Shown: positions 34,505 through 42,739 of the stretch, one piece after another | How the letters are laid out: the number at the start of each line of letters is the position of its first letter | Numbering within the stretch: position 1 is the first letter of the stretch | From: Alphaproteobacteria bacterium | Lineage (GTDB): Bacteria > Pseudomonadota > Alphaproteobacteria > JAVJRE01 | Length of the DNA stretch: 64,000 nt | Direction of reading: 5' to 3' | NCBI GenBank assembly: GCA_040218575.1 | Contig: JAVJRE010000007.1 | Location: forward strand, 496,001-560,000 | Program-made: the position numbers and the translations under genes | The notes under the pieces: model-generated | The model's database searches: none | What the model was told of the DNA's origin: nothing | What the model saw: only the letters and a program-made list of their open reading frames with translations

Positions 34505-35413
34505 TCAGGCCGCGCCGCGCCGGACGCGCCGTCCGGTGGAGCGGCGGCCGCCGCCGTCACCGTCCGGCACAGGCTCGCGGAAGCGGCGAATCCAGGTGGC
34601 GCAATCGGGATCCACGCCGTTCACCACATTGGCCCCCAATATGGCCTGCATTTCGGGCTCATGCAGCGGGTTCATGATGGCCGAGGTCATGCCGCACGCT
34701 GCCGCCATAGGCAGGAAGGCGGCGTTCAGGCCATGCCGGTTGGGCAGGCCGAAACTCAGGTTCGACGCGCCGCAGGTGGTGTTGACCTGCAGCTCGTCGC
34801 GCAGACGGCGCACCAGCTCGAAGACCGAGCGTCCGGCCGAGCGCATGGCGCCGATCGGCATGACCAGCGGATCAACAACGATGGACGAGTGGTGTACGCC
34901 ATGGTCGGCGGCGCGCTGGACGATCTTCTTGGCCACTTCAAAGCGCACGTCCGGGTCTTCGGAAATGCCTGTCTCGTCATTGGAGATGGCCACCACCACG
35001 CAGTCATATTTCTTGACCAGCGGCAGGATGACCTCTAGCCGCTCCTCTTCACCGGTGACCGAGTTGAGCAGCGGCCGCCCCTTATAGGCGGCGATACCGG
35101 CCTCCAGCGCGGCGACAATGGATGAATCGATAGACAGCGGCACGTCCGTCAGCGACTGCACGAGCCTGATGCACTCGGCCAGGATGCGCGGTTCGTCGGC
35201 CAGCGGAATACCGGCATTGACGTCCAGCATCATGGCGCCGGCCTCGACCTGGGCGATGGCGTCGCGTTCGACCGTGGAATAGTCCCCGTTCTTCATTTCC
35301 TCGGCCAGCTTTTTGCGGCCGGTCGGATTGATCCGCTCGCCAATCACGCAGAATGGGCGATCAAAGCCGATGACCACCTCCTTGGTGGCTGAGCTGATGA
35401 CGGTATCGGTCAT
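34505..35413 (-). CDS. Methyltetrahydrofolate:corrinoid methyltransferase (MtgA/AcsE-like)
   Basis: A 302-residue pterin-binding TIM barrel. CVIGERINPTGRKKLAEEM is the classic family start. DVNAGIPLADEPR, PLSIDSSIVAALEAGI, LLNSVTGEEERLE and NTTCGASNLSFGLPNRHGLN are the conserved strands that hold the folate. It would pass methyl groups from the corrinoid protein to tetrahydrofolate. ATG 35413 has a GAGGAAGG ribosome site. The C-terminal 20 residues (GDGGGRRSTGRRVRRG) are a basic low-complexity tail like that of the activator. It lies between the activator and the small conserved gene. Confidence 0.92.
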   Translation of the reverse strand: MTDTVISSATKEVVIGFDRPFCVIGERINPTGRKKLAEEMKNGDYSTVERDAIAQVEAGAMMLDVNAGIPLADEPRILAECIRLVQSLTDVPLSIDSSIVAALEAGIAAYKGRPLLNSVTGEEERLEVILPLVKKYDCVVVAISNDETGISEDPDVRFEVAKKIVQRAADHGVHHSSIVVDPLVMPIGAMRSAGRSVFELVRRLRDELQVNTTCGASNLSFGLPNRHGLNAAFLPMAAACGMTSAIMNPLHEPEMQAILGANVVNGVDPDCATWIRRFREPVPDGDGGGRRSTGRRVRRGAA

Positions 35414-35497
35414 GCCTTCCTCGCTTGCTTCCGCGCCGCCGCCTTCTGGCATCCGGCGCTGGTGTCGTTTTCTGGTGCGGCTTGCCGCCGGCGCCGG

Positions 35498-35803
35498 TCA
35501 GCCCGGCAGGCGCCCCTTGTTGCGGACCAGGAGGCGCAGCCGGTCTTCGTCATACTCCGCCTCCAGCGCGTCCGCTACACGTTGCGCCTCGGCCGCCAGG
35601 TCGTCGCCGCACGGCGCCGGGTCGCCACGTCGCCACTCGGCCAGGTACTGGTCGGTATCGGTAAAGCCGTCGCCCATGGCGGCGGCATCGATCGCCGCGC
35701 TGAAGCGCGGATGCAGCTCCACCTTGGACTGGTTGCGGCGTCCGGCCTTGGCGATCACCTGGGCCGGAATGTCCCGCCAGTACATGATGATTAGTTCGGC
35801 CAT
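35498..35803 (-). CDS. Small conserved protein, 'virulence factor' family (unknown function)
   Basis: A 101-residue protein starting AELIIMYWRDIPAQVIAKAG and containing VELHPRFSAAIDAAAMGD and AEWRRGDP. It belongs to a family carrying the uninformative database label virulence factor that is repeatedly found between the corrinoid methyltransferase genes of aerobic Alphaproteobacteria. No catalytic or metal-binding motif is obvious. Its conserved place between the DUF1638 protein and the methyltransferase suggests a role in handling the corrinoid protein or its cofactor, but this is inference. Confidence 0.72.
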   Translation of the reverse strand: MAELIIMYWRDIPAQVIAKAGRRNQSKVELHPRFSAAIDAAAMGDGFTDTDQYLAEWRRGDPAPCGDDLAAEAQRVADALEAEYDEDRLRLLVRNKGRLPG

Positions 35804-35805
35804 GG

Positions 35806-36501
35806 TCAGTGCGTCTCCAAATCCTTACCCGTCGTCCCGCCGGTGGCGCGACCGCCGGCCGCGTCCTGCACAAAACGCGCCAGCTCTCCCATGCCGGTCC
35901 GGCGCATCTCGAATGCCAGGCCCAGCCGGTCGGCGGCCGCCTGCGCCTTGGCCACCAGATCGGCGTCGTCGGTCTGCGCCAGATAAACCAGACGACGGTA
36001 GTTGCCGAACATCATGTCCTGCAATTCCGGATGACGGTCGAGCCCGAGCCCCTTGATGATCAGGGTATGGAAATGGCGCACCAGATAATCGGTCAGGAAA
36101 AAGCTGCCAAGCTCCTCGTCCATCAACCGGTCGAAATCCTCATGGCCGGCGAAGAAGGAATAACAGTGCGGGCCGCCTATACGGGTCACGCCCTCTTCCG
36201 CCAGAACTCTGTCCAGAAGCCCGCCGGTGCCGCAATCGGCATAGGCCACGTAAATGGCGTCGTAGCGGTCGCGATTTTCGCGGATACGGTCGCGCACCCG
36301 CTCCGGAATGTGCTCGGGGCGATTGTGCAGGGATGCCGGCAGGCAGGTGATATCCATGTGGCTCCACCCGTTGACCCGGATGATCGCCAGCAGCTCCCGC
36401 GCCAGGGCGCCGCAGGCGATAATCAGGCTGCGCGGTGGCCCGGCAAGCGACGGGGCGGGCGACAGGCCGGCAGACGGTTCGCCAGGCGCCCGCGTCGTCA
36501 T
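35806..36501 (-). CDS. DUF1638 family protein of the corrinoid methyl-transfer cluster
   Basis: A 231-residue protein. The core starts SLIIACGALARELLAIIRVN, followed by ITCLPASLHNRPEHIPERV, VAYADCGTGGLLDRVLAEEG and GPHCYSFFAGHEDF. Conserved Cys residues at CGAL, CGTG and HCYSFF look like metal or cofactor ligands. DUF1638 proteins co-occur with MttB, corrinoid and RamA-like genes; the function is not established in what I know. Two bases separate it from the downstream small gene, and 49 bases from the corrinoid gene upstream. Confidence 0.82.
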   Translation of the reverse strand: MTTRAPGEPSAGLSPAPSLAGPPRSLIIACGALARELLAIIRVNGWSHMDITCLPASLHNRPEHIPERVRDRIRENRDRYDAIYVAYADCGTGGLLDRVLAEEGVTRIGGPHCYSFFAGHEDFDRLMDEELGSFFLTDYLVRHFHTLIIKGLGLDRHPELQDMMFGNYRRLVYLAQTDDADLVAKAQAAADRLGLAFEMRRTGMGELARFVQDAAGGRATGGTTGKDLETH

Positions 36502-36550
36502 GGCCTGACCATTCCGCCGCCGGCCACCCTAGCCGCGCCCTGGCCGCGCC

Positions 36551-37255
36551 CTAGCCGCGAACATTGTGACGGCGCTTGATCCAGTCCTGGGCCGTCTCCA
36601 CCGCCACCGCCGCATCACGACAATAGGCGTCGGCGCCCACTTCCATGGCGAATTCCTCGTTGAGCGGCGCGCCACCGACGATGACGATATACTTGTCGCG
36701 CAACTCTTTGCTCTTGAGCGTGTCGATCACCACCTTCATGTAGGGCATGGTGGTGGTCAGCAGGGCCGACATGCCCAGAATGTCCGGCTGGTGCTCTTCC
36801 AGAGCGCCAAGATACTCGTCCACATCGGTATTGATGCCGAGATCGATGACCTCGAAACCGGCCCCCTCCAGCATCATGCCCACCAGGTTCTTGCCGATGT
36901 CGTGAATGTCGCCCTTGACCGTGCCGATGACGATCTTGCCAACCTTGGGCGCGCCGGTTTCAGCCAGCAGCGGCCGCAGGACGAACATGCCGGCCTTCAT
37001 GGCGTTGGCCGCCATCAGAACTTCCGGCACGAACAGGATGCCGTCGCGGAAGTCGATGCCGACGATGCGCATGCCCTCCACCAGGGCTTCCGTCAGTACC
37101 TTGTATGGTGCCCAGCCGCGCTCCAGCAGAATGTTGGTCCCTTCCAGGACCTCATCCTTCAGCCCGTCATAAAGGTCGTCCCACATCTGCTCCGTCAGTT
37201 CCTGATCGGACAGGGAACGCAGGTCAACTTCCTGATCTTTGGCGTCGTCGGACAT
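36551..37255 (-). CDS. Corrinoid (B12-binding) methyl-carrier protein, MttC/MtgC-like
   Basis: A 234-residue two-domain protein. An N-terminal helical cap domain (LRSLSDQELTEQMWDDLYDG to FVLRPLLAE) precedes a Rossmann-like cobalamin domain with GDIHDIGKNLV. His118 in D-x-H-x-x-G is the lower cobalt ligand; GMSALLTTTMPYMKVVID and IVIVGGAPLNEEFAMEVGAD complete the site. It carries the methyl group between an MttB-type methyltransferase and the folate methyltransferase. ATG 37255 follows the family length; upstream in-frame codons are rejected. It is the first gene of the minus-strand operon, divergent from mttB, and is the only corrinoid carrier seen in the window. Confidence 0.93.
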   Translation of the reverse strand: MSDDAKDQEVDLRSLSDQELTEQMWDDLYDGLKDEVLEGTNILLERGWAPYKVLTEALVEGMRIVGIDFRDGILFVPEVLMAANAMKAGMFVLRPLLAETGAPKVGKIVIGTVKGDIHDIGKNLVGMMLEGAGFEVIDLGINTDVDEYLGALEEHQPDILGMSALLTTTMPYMKVVIDTLKSKELRDKYIVIVGGAPLNEEFAMEVGADAYCRDAAVAVETAQDWIKRRHNVRG

Positions 37256-37571
37256 CGGGACCAATACCCCCCCAGGCGTCAATGGCTGTGGAAAATCAGA
37301 GGCGGCCACCAGTATGGATCGACGCCCTGAACATGCCGCACCCGGGGCCGTCGTCCGGCACCAGGGTCGGTTCAAACGCTAGTAGGGCAGAACGGCCCCG
37401 CTGTCCAGTCCGCGACGGCAGTTGGTCCCCATGCGACGAGGCCGAATCCATGCGGCCGAACGTCGCGCTCCACCGCCGCGCCGCGTTCCGTCCCGCCTGC
37501 CTTTCCCCTAGCATAAGCCCGGCTGGCCCGGACCGCCGGCAGGCAGGCAGAAAACAATCAGGGGAACAGCC
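37256..37571. promoter_or_regulatory. Divergent intergenic region between the corrinoid operon and mttB
   Basis: This 316-base gap has no credible coding sequence and must carry the promoters for both divergent transcripts. An imperfect inverted element CTGTC-N8-GACGG lies at 37401-37418; a related but better palindrome, CTGTC-N8-GACAG, lies in the soxB/mttB gap at 50683-50700. I found no cobalamin-riboswitch B12 box or other recognisable riboswitch. The element is only a candidate operator. Confidence 0.35.
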
Positions 37572-39140
37572 ATGGCCAGAGCGGCGGCGACAGCAGACAA
37601 GGACCGTTCAGGCGGCCGGCGACGCAGTGGCGGCGCTCAGGGCCGGCGTCACTTGCGCCAGACCTTCCGCCAGGAGTTTCTCAGCAATATTTCGCCGGTC
37701 ATCCCGCTCTATGACCTGGCCAGCGATGAGACACTGGAGCTGATCGAAGCCAACGCCGAAACCGTCCTGCAGGAAGTGGGCGTCGAGTTTCGCGACGATC
37801 CCGAGGCGGTGGAGATCTGGCGGGCCGCCGGCGCCGATACCGATGGCGAGCGCGTCCGCTTCCCGCGCGGTCTGGTGCGCGGCCTGATCACCCGCACCGC
37901 CCCCCGCCAGTTCGTGCAACGGGCCCGCAACCCACAGCGCAACGTCACCTTCGGCGGCCGCAACACCATTTTCGCGCCGGTTTACGGTCCGCCCTTTATC
38001 CGCAATCTGGATGAAGGGCGCCGCTACGCCAACATGGAGGACTTCCGCAATTTCGTGAAGCTCACCTACATGACGCCCTACATGCACCATTCCGGCGGCA
38101 CGGTCTGCGAGCCGGTGGATGTGCCGGTGAACAAGCGCCACCTGGACATGGTCTATGCCCACATGCGGCTGTCGGACAAACCCTTCATGGGTTCCGTCAC
38201 GGCGCCGGAGCGGGCCGCCGACACTATCGCCATGTGCGAGATTCTGTTCGGAGCCGACGTGGTGCGGGACAATCCGGTGGTGCTCGGCCTGATCAACCTC
38301 AACTCGCCGCTGGTGCTCGACGCCACCATGATGGGCGCACTGAAAGTCTATGCCCGGGCCGGTCAGCCGACCCTGGTGACGCCGTTCATCCTGGCCGGCG
38401 CCATGGCCCCGGTCACCGCCGTCGGCACCCTCACCCAGACCCTGGCCGAAGCCATGGTCGGCATGGCCTTCACCCAGCTTCTCAACCCCGGTGTGGCGAC
38501 CGTCTTCGGCGTTTTCGCCAGCTCAATGTCCATGCAGTCGGGCGCCCCCACCTTCGGCACGCCCGAAGCCAGCATGGTGATTCTCGCCGCCGGCCAGCTC
38601 GCCCGCCGTCTCGGTGTGCCGTTCCGCAGCGGCGGCGCGCTGTGCGCCTCGAAGATTTCCGATGCCCAGGCGGCCTATGAAAGCGCCCAGACCATGTGGC
38701 CGGCCATGCTGGCCGGCACCAACTTCGTGCTGCACGGCGCCGGCTGGCTGGAAGGCGGCCTCGCCGCCGGCTATGAGAAGTTCATCATGGACGCCGACCA
38801 GCTGGGCATGATGCATGTGCTGGCCAGGGGCTTCGACACATCGGCGAACGGCCAGGCGATGGACGCCATCCGCGAGGTGGGTCCCGGCAAGCACTTCCTT
38901 GGCTGCAAACATACCCAGGACAACTTCGAAAGCGCCTTCTATCGCTCCAATGTGGCCGACAATAACAGCTTCGAGCAGTGGCAGGCGGACGGTTCGCTCG
39001 ACTCCACCCAGCGGGCCAACGCCATCTGGAAACAGATGCTCAAGGACTATGAGAAGCCGCCGATGGACCCGGCCATTGACGAGGCCTTGCAGGCCTTCAT
39101 CGCCAAACGCAAGGGCGCCATGCCCGACGCGTTCGTCTGA
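37572..39140 (+). CDS. MttB-superfamily methyltransferase 1 (non-pyrrolysine; probable quaternary-amine demethylase)
   Basis: A 522-residue TIM-barrel methyltransferase. Family blocks are TVLQEVGVEFRDDPEAVEIW, VNLNSPL-like GLINLNSPLVLDATMMGALK, PTLVTPFILAGAMAPVTA and FGTPEASMVILAAGQLARRL, ending with ANAIWKQMLKDYEKPPMDP. Pyrrolysine is not used: no in-frame UAG interrupts the frame. Non-Pyl relatives such as MtgB (glycine betaine), MtpB (proline betaine) and MtcB (carnitine) move a methyl from a quaternary amine to a corrinoid protein. Its place opposite the corrinoid operon makes it the most likely partner of that carrier. The N-terminus up to residue 30 is Arg/Gly-rich and probably disordered. 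Substrate undetermined; glycine betaine is favoured by the downstream genes. Confidence 0.9.
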   Translation: MARAAATADKDRSGGRRRSGGAQGRRHLRQTFRQEFLSNISPVIPLYDLASDETLELIEANAETVLQEVGVEFRDDPEAVEIWRAAGADTDGERVRFPRGLVRGLITRTAPRQFVQRARNPQRNVTFGGRNTIFAPVYGPPFIRNLDEGRRYANMEDFRNFVKLTYMTPYMHHSGGTVCEPVDVPVNKRHLDMVYAHMRLSDKPFMGSVTAPERAADTIAMCEILFGADVVRDNPVVLGLINLNSPLVLDATMMGALKVYARAGQPTLVTPFILAGAMAPVTAVGTLTQTLAEAMVGMAFTQLLNPGVATVFGVFASSMSMQSGAPTFGTPEASMVILAAGQLARRLGVPFRSGGALCASKISDAQAAYESAQTMWPAMLAGTNFVLHGAGWLEGGLAAGYEKFIMDADQLGMMHVLARGFDTSANGQAMDAIREVGPGKHFLGCKHTQDNFESAFYRSNVADNNSFEQWQADGSLDSTQRANAIWKQMLKDYEKPPMDPAIDEALQAFIAKRKGAMPDAFV

Positions 39141-39170
39141 GCCGGCCGCGGCGGCGGCTGATCTGCCGGA

Positions 39171-39210
39171 AAAGACCAGAGAAGACCAGAGAAGACCCGA
39201 GAAGACCCGA
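39171..39210. repeat. Four tandem 10-bp repeats between mttB and metF
   Basis: Four consecutive copies of GAAGACC(A/C)GA: AAAGACCAGA, GAAGACCAGA, GAAGACCCGA and GAAGACCCGA. They are purine-rich and strikingly less GC-rich than the surroundings. They fill the gap between the mttB stop (39140) and the TTG start of metF (39227), just before its ribosome site. They might arise by slippage and could affect translation of metF. Confidence 0.85.
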
Positions 39211-39226
39211 ACAGAAAGGACTTCCC

Positions 39227-40165
39227 TTGACTGAAACGTCCCCCCTCCGCTCGCCGGGCCGCCTGGAGGCGCTGATGCGCGCCGGCACCTTTGTCATGAC
39301 CGCGGAGACGACGCCGCCACTGTCGGCCAGCGCGGCGGACGTGCAGGCCAAGGCCGGTCCGCTCAAGGGGCTGGCCGATGCGGTCAATGTCACCGATGGG
39401 GCCGGCGCCCGGGCGCACCTTTCCAGCCTCGCCACATCGGCCATCCTGATCGGCATGGGCATAGAGCCGGTGCTGCAATTCACCCTGCGCGACCGCAACC
39501 GCCTGGCCCTGCAGGGCGATATCCTGGGCGCTGCCGCGCTCGGCGTGCCCAACATCCTGTGCATTCACGGCGACAAGGTGGATGGCGGCGACCAGCCCGA
39601 TGCCAAAATGGTCTATGACGTGCCGGGCAGCCGCGAACTCATGAGCCTGATCCGCGACATGCGGGATACCGCAAAGCTGCCGTCAGGGCGCGACATCGCC
39701 ACGCCGCCGGCGGTCATGGTCGGCGCCACCGAACTGCCGAGTGTGCCGGGGCCGGACTGGAAGCCGGACGGCATTGCCTCAAAGATCGCCGCCGGCGCTG
39801 ATTTCTTCCAGACCCAGTACTGCTTTGAGCCGGCCACCGCCAAGGCCTATGCTTCGCGCCTGCGCGAGGAAGGCTTCACCGAGCAGGCCCACTTCATCAT
39901 CGGCTGCGGCCCGCTGGCCAGTTTCCGCTCGGCCAAGTGGATGAACGACAACCTGTTCGGCGTACACATCCCGGATCCCATCCTCAAGCGCATGGAGCAG
40001 GCCAAGGACGAGAAAGCCGAGGGTCGGCGCATCTGCGTCGAGATGATGCAGGTCCTGGCCGAGATTCCCGGGGTTGCCGGCGTCCACCTCATGGCGCCGC
40101 GCCAGGAAGCGGCCTGCGCCCAGTGCATCGAGGAGTCCGGCCTGCTGAAGAAGCGGGCGGCATAG
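39227..40165 (+). CDS. metF: Methylenetetrahydrofolate reductase (MetF family)
   Basis: A 312-residue flavin TIM barrel. GTFVMTAETTPPLSA holds the catalytic Glu region, DAVNVTDGAGARAHLSSLAT and EPVLQFTLRDRNRLALQGDI match MetF strands, and GADFFQTQYCFEPATAKAY is the classic FFQTQ motif. The C-terminal Cys pair (AACAQCIEESG) is less common. Start: TTG 39227 has AAAGGA 7 bases upstream and covers the full first strand; the first ATG in frame (codon 17) would truncate it. Working with mttB it would interconvert methyl- and methylene-tetrahydrofolate. A more distant MTHFR lies at 31431. Confidence 0.88.
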   Translation: MTETSPLRSPGRLEALMRAGTFVMTAETTPPLSASAADVQAKAGPLKGLADAVNVTDGAGARAHLSSLATSAILIGMGIEPVLQFTLRDRNRLALQGDILGAAALGVPNILCIHGDKVDGGDQPDAKMVYDVPGSRELMSLIRDMRDTAKLPSGRDIATPPAVMVGATELPSVPGPDWKPDGIASKIAAGADFFQTQYCFEPATAKAYASRLREEGFTEQAHFIIGCGPLASFRSAKWMNDNLFGVHIPDPILKRMEQAKDEKAEGRRICVEMMQVLAEIPGVAGVHLMAPRQEAACAQCIEESGLLKKRAA

Positions 40166-40186
40166 GCCGCGCCGAGGAATGAATTC

Positions 40187-40708
40187 ATGACTGGCAGGGT
40201 TGGCGGCATACTCGCAGGCTTGCTTTTCCCCTGTCCCTGACTGTTCCCGTGCCGGCCCTGGCTTGCAGCGTGGAAGAAGCCATGATCGCCTTCCAACGGG
40301 GTAATATCGAGGCCGCCATTCGCGATCTCTAATGCGCGGCGGACGATGGCAGTGCCTCCGCCATGGCGCTCCTCGGCTCCCACTACGAAGATGGTATCGG
40401 TGTTCCCGTGGACCTGCAGCAATCGGTCCAGTGGTATCTCAGAGCCGCAGACCACCTGAACGGCAGAGCCATGCTCCGGCTTGGCGTTATGCATGAAAAA
40501 GGCCTGGGAGTTGATAAGAACGCTATCGAAGCTCTCAAGTGGTATATGTTGGCTGGTGCGGTATTGCTCCGCTACCCGAACGCCAGAGCTCAGCTGATGG
40601 AGGCCGTTGCCGGAGCGCAACGTATGGAGCGTCTAATTCCGGAATCCCGAACTGGAGAAGCTGGCCAAAGAATATCTGCGTGGATTGAGAGTTGCGAAAG
40701 CCGCATAG
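40187..40708 (+). pseudogene. Decayed Sel1-repeat (SLR) lipoprotein/secreted protein gene
   Basis: An ATG at 40187 starts a signal-peptide-like stretch (TGRVGGILAGLLF) that hits TGA after 17 codons. The frame shifted by one continues as FPLSLTVPVPALACSVEEAM into FQRGNIEAAIRDL, a TAA stop, then ADDGSASAMALLGSHYEDGI, a Sel1 repeat. Two further repeats follow (AQWYLRA-like SVQWYLRAADH and ALKWYMLAGAVLL). Near 40645 another shift would restore a plausible tail NPELEKLAKEYLRGL ending at TAG 40706-40708. At least two frameshifts and one nonsense change mark it as dead. Codon use and base composition are less GC-rich than the neighbours. Confidence 0.7.
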
Positions 40709-40715
40709 AAAGCAA

Positions 40716-42713
40716 CTAAAGCGCCAGCCCCAGCCTGCGCCCTTCATAGATCGCCATGGCCGCCGAACGGGTCGCCACGCAATCGCCGATTGCCGTGCTG
40801 TCCACCGTCTGGTCGCCGTCCAGTGTGCGGGCGAGCTCGTCCTCCGGCGTGTTGGTGGTGGCCAGCACCAGGCTGTCGGCGGCGATCACCCGCTCCTCGC
40901 CGCTCAGCAGGTCTTTGACCTTCGCCCCTTCCGCCGTCCACGCCAGCAGTGCAGCGTCGGTCACCGCTCCGATCCCCAACTGGCGCATACGGCCCCGCAC
41001 CCCGGCTGACAGGCTGCCGCCCAGCGCCCCGGCGAAGCCCGCCTCGGCGGTGATGATGGTGACGTCGTGGCCACGCTCGGCCAGGTACAGCGCCGTCCCT
41101 GTCGCCGGCCATGACCCCTTCACATCGTCCAACAGGACCACGCGCTTGCCCGGCACCGCCTTTTCCGCCAGCACCCCGGCAACGCTCAGCACCGTGTCCG
41201 CGTCGGCCCCGGGCAGCCGCTCGATGTGCGGCAGGGCCCGCTGGAAACCGGTGCCCGCGGCGCGCGCGCCGGTGGCGATGACCACCTTGTCGGCGGCGAA
41301 GTCGCGCACCGCCGCTTCGTCCATCTCCGTATTGAGCCGCACCTGCACCTGCAGCTTCTGCAACTGGCGCGGATACCAGCTCTCGATCAGGTCGCGGATT
41401 TCGCCGCGATAGGGCTGATGACCGGCCAGGCGGAACTGGCCGCCCAGCCGGTCGCTTTTCTCCACCAGAGTCACCTGGTGGCCACGCTCGGCCGCGGTGC
41501 GCGCCGCCTCCATGCCGGCCGGGCCGCCGCCCACCACCAGCACCCGCTTCGGCCGGTCGGCCGTCGGGTATGAGTCCCCGTCCATCTCCGCCTCGCGGCC
41601 CACCGACGGATTGACCAGGCAACTGATCCAGTAATCGCGCATGCGCCGGCCGATGCACAACTGATTGCAGCTGATGCAACCGCGAATGTCGTCGCCGTGG
41701 CCCTGCAACGCCTTGTTGGCCAGGTGCGGGTCGGCGATCTGGCCGCGCACGATGCTCACCAGATCGCTTTTACCGTCGCTCAGCACCTGTTCCGCGTTGG
41801 CCGGCGTCTTGATGCGCGCCTCCGCCGTCACCCGGGCGTGGCGCACCGCCGCCTTGTAGGCCGCCGCATCGTCGGCGCCGAGGAACATGTCGAAGATGGA
41901 GGACGGCACGATCTTCGAGAAGTCGTTCAGATAGCTGCCCGTGCCGCACGAGAAATAGTCCACCAGACCGCGCGCATCGAGCCAGGCAGCGATCTCCTGC
42001 TTGTCGGCCAGGCTGAGCCCGCCCGGATAGGGCTCCGCACCGGAGACCGTCAGGCCGATGATGAAGTCCTGGCCGGCGACGGCGCGGATGCCCTCGATGA
42101 TGCGCACCGTAAAGCGCAGGCGGTTCTCCAGGCTGCCGCCCCACTGGTCGCTGCGCTTGTTGGTGAGCGGCGACCAGAACTGGTCCATCAGCGCGTTATA
42201 GCCGGCGAACAGATCCACCCCGTCAAACCCTGCCTGGTGGTCGCGGCGGGCGGCGGCGATGAAGGAGTCGATCATCTCCTCCACCTCCGCCTGGCTCATG
42301 GCGTGGCTGCCATACTGGTCGTGATGCGACACGGTGCCTGATGGCGACCAGTAGGGCTGCCATGAATTATCCAGATCGCCGTGCGCGCCCACATGATAGA
42401 TCTGGTGGATCATCACCGTGCCGTGCTCATGGCAGGCGTCGGTCACCCGGCGGAACGGGGCGATGACGGAATCGTCCTCGTGCCGGAAATTGCCACGGGT
42501 CAGAACGCCGGTGCGGTGAGCCGGGGTCGGCTCCACCACAATCATCGCCGCCCCGCCGCGCGCCCGCTCGCGGTAGTAGGCCAGATGGCGCTCGCCGGGC
42601 AGACCGTCTTCCGCCATGTTGGCGGTATGGGCGCCGAAGACGATTCGGTTCTTCAGGGTCTTGTGGCGCAGGGCCAGGGGTGAGAAGAGCGTCGGGAACT
42701 CCGGGACGGTCAT
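40716..42713 (-). CDS. TMADH/OYE-family FMN-[4Fe-4S]-FAD oxidoreductase (DgcA-like amine demethylase)
   Basis: A 665-residue protein. The N-terminal Old Yellow Enzyme barrel (FSPLALRHKTLKNRIVFGAH, FDGVDLFAGYNALMDQFWSP with LENRLRFTVRII) binds FMN. Cys346, Cys349, Cys353 and Cys365 (CISCNQLC...WISC) ligate a [4Fe-4S] cluster, and VLVVGGGPAGMEAARTAAER (391-410) starts a nucleotide-binding domain. This is the architecture of trimethylamine, dimethylamine and histamine dehydrogenases, and of DgcA, which demethylates dimethylglycine in Pseudomonas. Last gene of the soxB-D-A-G operon, so an N-demethylase role on dimethylglycine or a related amine is likely. Electron acceptor not visible nearby. Confidence 0.85.
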   Translation of the reverse strand: MTVPEFPTLFSPLALRHKTLKNRIVFGAHTANMAEDGLPGERHLAYYRERARGGAAMIVVEPTPAHRTGVLTRGNFRHEDDSVIAPFRRVTDACHEHGTVMIHQIYHVGAHGDLDNSWQPYWSPSGTVSHHDQYGSHAMSQAEVEEMIDSFIAAARRDHQAGFDGVDLFAGYNALMDQFWSPLTNKRSDQWGGSLENRLRFTVRIIEGIRAVAGQDFIIGLTVSGAEPYPGGLSLADKQEIAAWLDARGLVDYFSCGTGSYLNDFSKIVPSSIFDMFLGADDAAAYKAAVRHARVTAEARIKTPANAEQVLSDGKSDLVSIVRGQIADPHLANKALQGHGDDIRGCISCNQLCIGRRMRDYWISCLVNPSVGREAEMDGDSYPTADRPKRVLVVGGGPAGMEAARTAAERGHQVTLVEKSDRLGGQFRLAGHQPYRGEIRDLIESWYPRQLQKLQVQVRLNTEMDEAAVRDFAADKVVIATGARAAGTGFQRALPHIERLPGADADTVLSVAGVLAEKAVPGKRVVLLDDVKGSWPATGTALYLAERGHDVTIITAEAGFAGALGGSLSAGVRGRMRQLGIGAVTDAALLAWTAEGAKVKDLLSGEERVIAADSLVLATTNTPEDELARTLDGDQTVDSTAIGDCVATRSAAMAIYEGRRLGLAL

Positions 42714-42739
42714 GACTGCCTCTCCTCCTTCGGCCTGCC

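Noticed and set aside
37256-37571. Cobalamin riboswitch in front of the corrinoid operon or mttB
   Set aside because: No B12-box-like sequence or convincing multi-stem layout could be seen on either strand.
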